Shown piece by piece: positions 60,199-64,000 of a stretch of 64,000 nucleotides of DNA; positions within the stretch are counted from its first letter, which is position 1; each line of letters begins with the position of its first letter. The translations under genes were made by a program, and so were the position numbers. The stretch covers positions 7,130,001 to 7,194,000 of the forward strand of contig NZ_CP151726.1 in assembly GCF_038443385.1 (NCBI RefSeq), read 5' to 3'. Source of the stretch: Stieleria varia. GTDB lineage: Bacteria > Planctomycetota > Planctomycetia > Pirellulales > Pirellulaceae. The notes below the pieces were generated by a model. The model was not told where the DNA came from, ran no database searches, and worked only from the letters and a program-made list of their open reading frames with translations.

Positions 60199-60825
60199 TC
60201 ATTTGCCGCGTTGGTAAATTGCGGTCAGTAGTGATTCGGTGTCTTTGAATTTCTTGCCGCCCGCCAAGGCTTCGTCGATCAATGCCCGGGCGTCTGACTC
60301 GCTGTGTCCGAGCGTGATCAGTGCGTCGAATGTTTCGCTGACGACGGCGGTCACGCCGCTGTCGACGTCACCGGGTTGTCCACGATCGACCATCAATGCG
60401 AATCGTGGCATCTTGCGACGTAGCTTGGCGATGATGCGTTCGCTGGTGGACGGGCCGATGCCGGGTAAAGCGGACAAGCCTTTGGCATCCTGTTGCTCGA
60501 TCAGCACCGCCAGCTCGTTGACAGGGCGCACCATCGCGCGAAGCGCTTTCTTGACTCCGACACCGTCCACGCTGCAGAACAGGTCAAAGAATTGACGTTC
60601 CGGTTCGGTGAGAAACCCGACCAAACGCGGCGTCAACCTGCCGCCGCCTTGAACGCTGCCGTCGATGTAGTCCAGCGTGTGCAGTCGAGTGGATTGACCG
60701 ATTTGGCTCTGCAGTTGCCGTCGCGTGTAGTCTCCCACCAGGACTTCGTATTCAAAGGGCGACGACTCAATCGTGACCGCCGTCTCGCTGACGTGAAGGA
60801 TCTTTCCGGAAATCGCGACGATCAA
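60199..60825 (-). CDS. ruvA: Holliday junction branch migration protein RuvA
   Basis: The product is 208 aa. OB-fold N-terminus [20 protein letters not shown]; two helix-hairpin-helix motifs around [14 protein letters not shown] and [17 protein letters not shown], which bind the junction. The C-terminal domain III ([22 protein letters not shown]) contacts RuvB. Length is normal. No ruvB or ruvC is adjacent. It follows rph on the same strand at 90 bp and is the last gene before the integron region. Confidence 0.95.
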   Translation of the reverse strand: MIVAISGKILHVSETAVTIESSPFEYEVLVGDYTRRQLQSQIGQSTRLHTLDYIDGSVQGGGRLTPRLVGFLTEPERQFFDLFCSVDGVGVKKALRAMVRPVNELAVLIEQQDAKGLSALPGIGPSTSERIIAKLRRKMPRFALMVDRGQPGDVDSGVTAVVSETFDALITLGHSESDARALIDEALAGGKKFKDTESLLTAIYQRGK

Positions 60826-60915
60826 TGCAGTGTGCCTGTGTGAGAAGGGGGAACGAGAGGGCCGAGCGAGTGCAGGTGCTGGAGTGCAGGTGCTGTAGCG
60901 ATGTGGTCGCTCAGT

Positions 60916-61614
60916 TCACGAAACCAAGTCCAATTGACGTTGCGTCAGCTCGGCGATGCCTTTTTTGGCCAACGCGATCATACGGGTTAGCTGTTCATCG
61001 TCAAACGTGGCTTCCTCGCCGGTGCCTTGCAGTTCCACGAATCGACCGCTGCCGGTCATGACGACGTTCATGTCGACGTCTGCGGCAACGTCCCACTCGT
61101 AGTCCAAGTCCAAGCGGACTTCGCCATCGATCACGCCGACGCTGATCGCTGCGATACTGTCTCGCAGCGGTCCGTTTCCGATGGAGGAATCGGGCAGCTC
61201 TCGTTTGATCAAAGTGGCCAGGGCGATGAAGCCACCGGTGATGGACGCGGTTCGGGTTCCTCCGTCGGCTTGCAAAACGTCGCAATCGACGACGATGCTG
61301 CGTTCCCCGAGTGCTTTCAAATCCACGACGGCCCGCAACGATCGTCCGATCAGGCGTTGGATCTCCGTCGTGCGGCCGTCCAGCTTACCGCTACGGTCTC
61401 GACGTTTTCTGGGGTTGGTGCTGCTGGGCAGCATGTCGTATTCCGCCGTCACCCAGCCTTTGCCTTTGCCCTCCAGCCATCCGGGAACACCCGGTTCCAG
61501 CGATGCAGAGCATAGGACGACGGTGTCGCCACAGCGATACAGGACGCTGGATGGGTTGCTGTTGAGATACCCGACTTGGATATCGATGGGGCGCAGTTGG
61601 TCGGACGGACGCAT
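60916..61614 (-). CDS. rph: Ribonuclease PH
   Basis: The product is 232 aa. It lacks only a few N-terminal residues of typical RNase PH: MRPSDQLRPIDIQVGYL, GDTVVLCSASLEPGVPGWLEGKGKGWVTAEYDMLP, RKRRDRSGKLDGRTTEIQRLIGRSLRAVVD (phosphate-binding RTxEIQRLIGRSLR), DVLQADGGTRTASITGGFIAL. Phosphorolytic 3' trimming of tRNA precursors. 46 bp downstream of argF; probably transcribed with it. Confidence 0.96.
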   Translation of the reverse strand: MRPSDQLRPIDIQVGYLNSNPSSVLYRCGDTVVLCSASLEPGVPGWLEGKGKGWVTAEYDMLPSSTNPRKRRDRSGKLDGRTTEIQRLIGRSLRAVVDLKALGERSIVVDCDVLQADGGTRTASITGGFIALATLIKRELPDSSIGNGPLRDSIAAISVGVIDGEVRLDLDYEWDVAADVDMNVVMTGSGRFVELQGTGEEATFDDEQLTRMIALAKKGIAELTQRQLDLVS

Positions 61615-61660
61615 AGTGTGAAGGTTCGTTTGGGAAGGGGAAAGAAAGATGGGCGAGCTG

Positions 61661-62596
61661 TTACTCCAGGTTCTTCATTGCCCAATCACGATTGAGCAAC
61701 CAGACCAAGAGACCCTTTTGTGCGTGCATCCGATTGCCGGCTTGGATGATCACGTCACTTTGCTCGCTGTCGATCACGCTGTCAGTGATTTCTTCACCGC
61801 GGACGGCGGGCAAGCAGTGTAGGACGCGGGCGTGGCGTGGGGCGGCTTTCATCAATGCGTCGTTGACTTGAAAGTCCGCGAAGGCCTGTTTTCGCTTTGC
61901 CGTTTCGGCTTCTTGGCCCATGCTGGTCCAGACGTCGGTGTAGATGGCATCGGCGTCCGCGACGGCGGCGGCGGGGTCACGCACGATGTTGATTTCGGCG
62001 TCTGGATACGCGGCATCGACCATGTTGACCCATGCGTCGTCCATCTCGTAACCCTCGGGGCAGGAGAGCGTGAATCGCATGTCGAGCATGGCGCAGATCA
62101 GAGCCAGCGAGTGCGCGACGTTGTTTCCGTCGCCGACGAACACCAAGTGCTTTCGTTCATAGGTTCCCAGCGATTGTTGGATGGTCAGCACGTCCGCCAA
62201 GGCTTGGCAGGGATGACAAACATCGGTCAGTCCGTTGATCACCGGCAACGCGTTGAACTCTGCCAGTTCCTCGACTCGCGTGTGTGCTTTCGCTCGACAC
62301 ACCACCGCGTCGACGAACTGTCCGAGGACTTTGGTGAAATCGGCAATCGACTCTCGTTTTCCCCAACCCACGTCTTCGCCGAGAAACAGACTGGTGCCGC
62401 CCAGTTGGCCCATGCCGGTTTGAAAACTGACGCGCGTTCGCAGGCTTGGTTTTTCGAACAAGAGCGCGATCACACGGTTGCCCAGCACGGACGGTCGGTC
62501 GCCTGCATCCAATTTGGATTTCAGCACCGACGCGATTTGCAAGATTTGACGAAGCTCGGATGGGTCGATGTCAAAGAGTGACAATAAGTGTTGCAT
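61661..62596 (-). CDS. argF: Ornithine carbamoyltransferase
   Basis: The product is 311 aa. Carbamoyl-phosphate loop [57 protein letters not shown]; the ornithine-side motifs DVWTSMGQE and [12 protein letters not shown]. All active-site motifs of OTC are present, including the Cys of HCLPA. Forms citrulline from ornithine and carbamoyl phosphate. It lies 9 bp from the end of the upstream aminotransferase-like gene and is part of an argB-argD-like-argF run. Confidence 0.96.
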   Translation of the reverse strand: MQHLLSLFDIDPSELRQILQIASVLKSKLDAGDRPSVLGNRVIALLFEKPSLRTRVSFQTGMGQLGGTSLFLGEDVGWGKRESIADFTKVLGQFVDAVVCRAKAHTRVEELAEFNALPVINGLTDVCHPCQALADVLTIQQSLGTYERKHLVFVGDGNNVAHSLALICAMLDMRFTLSCPEGYEMDDAWVNMVDAAYPDAEINIVRDPAAAVADADAIYTDVWTSMGQEAETAKRKQAFADFQVNDALMKAAPRHARVLHCLPAVRGEEITDSVIDSEQSDVIIQAGNRMHAQKGLLVWLLNRDWAMKNLE

Positions 62597-62605
62597 GCTG
62601 TTTTC

Positions 62606-63757
62606 TCAGTCAGATGCGGTGGTCAATTGGGCGGTTTCTCGTTCGACGATTTCCATGGTTTCGCCGATTCGATCTAATAACTCTTGCTGATCCGAAGGTT
62701 CCATGATCAGTGGCAATTGCATCAGCACTGCGGTCTGTCCACAGACGCCAAGGCATAGCCCGGTCTTCGTGGCGGCTTGAATGATTTGTTCTGCGGGCAA
62801 ATCGGTGTCGATCCCGATGGTTGCACCGCAGTGGTGAATGTCACGCAAAAAATCGAATCCGCTGATTCGCTTGGCCAACGCCACGGCCAGTTCTCGGTGG
62901 GCATCGACCGCCGAGTTCGGCAGTTCCAGCTGTCGCATCGTTGCCAGCGTGGCAACTGCGGCCGTTTGAATCAGGCTGGATCGGCACTCGGGTACTATCG
63001 CTACTTGTTCCGATCTCATTCGATCGTTACCCAGTACGATGGCGCCGGGCAGCCCTGTGAAAAGCCCGGCGGCGATCACGGCGACGTCGGGCGCCAGCTC
63101 CGCGAGACTGGAGACGGTCAGGCATTGGCCCGAAGCACCAAAACACAACTTCGTTTCATCGATGATCAGCAACGCATCGTGTTCGTCACACAACTGGCGT
63201 GCGGCGATCAAGTAGTCTTCGCTGAGCGGCGAAGCTGCGTTGCTCAGATCCAGGGGCGACAACAGAATCGCTGCGGTTTGCCCGTCGACAGCGTTGTGTA
63301 GGGCGTCAACATCGTTGGGTGCGACATGGGCAAATCCGGCGACCATCGGCCCGTAGCCTTCATGCAACTCGGGTTGTCCGCTGGCGGTCAAGCACGCAGC
63401 GGTACGTCCGTGATCACTGCCGACCAGTGAAACGATCTTGTGACCGCCAGTTGGCTTACGTGTTCGGGCGATGCGAATTGCCAATTCGAGCGCGTCATCG
63501 GACGATGCGAGACAATACGCTTGGCTCCATTGATCATGTCCCCAGCCGTGCATGGCGTCCACCAGCACCGCTGCGAATTCGGTCGAGTCGGCGTCTGAGA
63601 GTGGCACGGCAGCAGCGGCGGCATCGACCATCGCGTTGGTGATGGCGACTTGCCCGAGTCCCAGTGCACAAATCCGACCGACCGTCGCGTCGACCCAGCG
63701 GCGACCGCCAGCGTCGCTGTACTGCAGGCCTTGAGGTGTCGGGGTTGAATCGGTCAT
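62606..63757 (-). CDS. Class-III aminotransferase-like protein (ArgD-like) lacking the PLP lysine
   Basis: The product is 383 aa, in the argD position between argB and argF. The fold is recognisable: YCLASSDDALELAIRIAR in place of the NSGxEANExAxKxAR phosphate site, GSDHGRTAACLTASG for the FHGRT region, ALLIIDETKLCFGASGQ for the DEVQTGxGRTG region. The active-site lysine of ArgD (xLAKxxGGGxP) is replaced: the text reads VIAAGLFTGLPGAIVLG, with no Lys. The pocket Gly/Ser residues are also changed. It is therefore likely not a PLP transaminase; it could be regulatory, structural or a decayed paralogue. Confidence 0.8.
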   Translation of the reverse strand: MTDSTPTPQGLQYSDAGGRRWVDATVGRICALGLGQVAITNAMVDAAAAAVPLSDADSTEFAAVLVDAMHGWGHDQWSQAYCLASSDDALELAIRIARTRKPTGGHKIVSLVGSDHGRTAACLTASGQPELHEGYGPMVAGFAHVAPNDVDALHNAVDGQTAAILLSPLDLSNAASPLSEDYLIAARQLCDEHDALLIIDETKLCFGASGQCLTVSSLAELAPDVAVIAAGLFTGLPGAIVLGNDRMRSEQVAIVPECRSSLIQTAAVATLATMRQLELPNSAVDAHRELAVALAKRISGFDFLRDIHHCGATIGIDTDLPAEQIIQAATKTGLCLGVCGQTAVLMQLPLIMEPSDQQELLDRIGETMEIVERETAQLTTASD

Positions 63758-63939
63758 GCGAACGATGAATTGGAATGCGGTGAGCGGAATGTCAACGAAA
63801 CGAAATGGGCGGTGATGGATGCGACCGCACCAAGGAAAGAGTCTTAGTCACGGTTCAATAGAGAAGGTTCGCCCGCCCGTCGAATTCTTCTGCAAGTTTT
63901 TTCTTCGGCAAGTTTTCTTGATTCGACTTGCTGAGACAC

Positions 63940-64000
63940 TCACTCGGGCGGCGCCTTGTAGATTTCCGTGCCGACGCCTTGCGACGTGAATATTTCCAGC
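63940..64000 (-). CDS. argB: Acetylglutamate kinase, C-terminal end (runs off window)
   Basis: Nineteen codons and the stop: LEIFTSQGVGTEIYKAPPE. The LEIFTxxGxGTEI ending is characteristic of acetylglutamate kinase, and the position upstream of argD-like and argF on the same strand agrees. The rest of the gene lies right of the window. The 182 bp to the next gene contain no recognised feature. Confidence 0.75.
   Translation of the reverse strand, partial: LEIFTSQGVGTEIYKAPPE

Noticed and set aside
1..64000. tRNA, rRNA or tmRNA genes
   Set aside because: I looked for T-loop-like GGTTCGAATCC/GGATTCGAACC patterns and CCA-type stems and found none; a covariance search would be decisive.

Overview
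The window looks like chromosome from a planctomycete of the Rhodopirellula/Pirellulaceae type. The evidence is a giant secreted protein with a LEPR-XLL-like N-terminus, a DUF1571 protein, a TIGR02999-type ECF sigma factor, an AroD-AroE fusion, frequent TTG/GTG starts with weak Shine-Dalgarno sites, and many small palindromic intergenic repeats. I identified it by reading translations and motifs by eye; no database search was run.

Layout. (1) 1-24840, minus strand: one uninterrupted reading frame of at least 8,280 codons, running off the left edge. It has a basic LEPR-XLL-like N-terminus, then thousands of residues of beta-strand repeats, Calx-beta-like segments and a long RTX-like (GGxGxD / GDDxxxGG) tract. 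(2) 25.1-28.5 kb: divergent sigma factor, DUF1571 protein and a secreted protein of unknown function, separated by a 33-bp palindromic tandem repeat. (3) 28.9-30.3 kb: infA, rpsI and rplM. (4) 31.1-44.3 kb: housekeeping and metabolic genes: degenerate prepilin peptidase-like protein, NAGS-like GNAT, aroDE, PQQ-type beta-propeller, HemW-like radical SAM overlapping a GcvH-like lipoyl protein, a GspE/PilB ATPase, a PIG-L deacetylase, a Na+/dicarboxylate symporter fused to a solute-binding domain, and a Tat-exported Gfo/Idh/MocA oxidoreductase.

(5) 45-59.2 kb is the accessory region and the most interesting part. Small minus-strand genes of mostly unknown function are separated by about 80-95 bp imperfect palindromes with conserved ends. 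These read as integron attC sites: seven apparently complete, three split, one partial. Three attC sites are interrupted by plus-strand group II intron remnants with a GTACGCCC 5' end, domain V-like 3' ends and reverse-transcriptase fragments; this is the arrangement known for group IIC-attC introns. At the right end are two diverged copies of an attI-like junction followed by a truncated integrase gene (N-terminal SAM-like domain only), each cut off at the same dispersed repeat. I interpret this as a decaying chromosomal integron whose integrase has been lost. Cassette cargo includes a DUF4062 protein with a C-terminal pYEATS-like domain (probable defence or signalling), a SUKH-like protein, two membrane proteins sharing an LRR-like C-terminus, and a lipoprotein.

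(6) 60.2-64 kb, minus strand: an arginine cluster (argB C-terminus, a class-III aminotransferase-like protein that lacks the PLP lysine, argF), followed by rph and ruvA. The NAGS-like acetyltransferase at 32.5 kb may belong to the same pathway.
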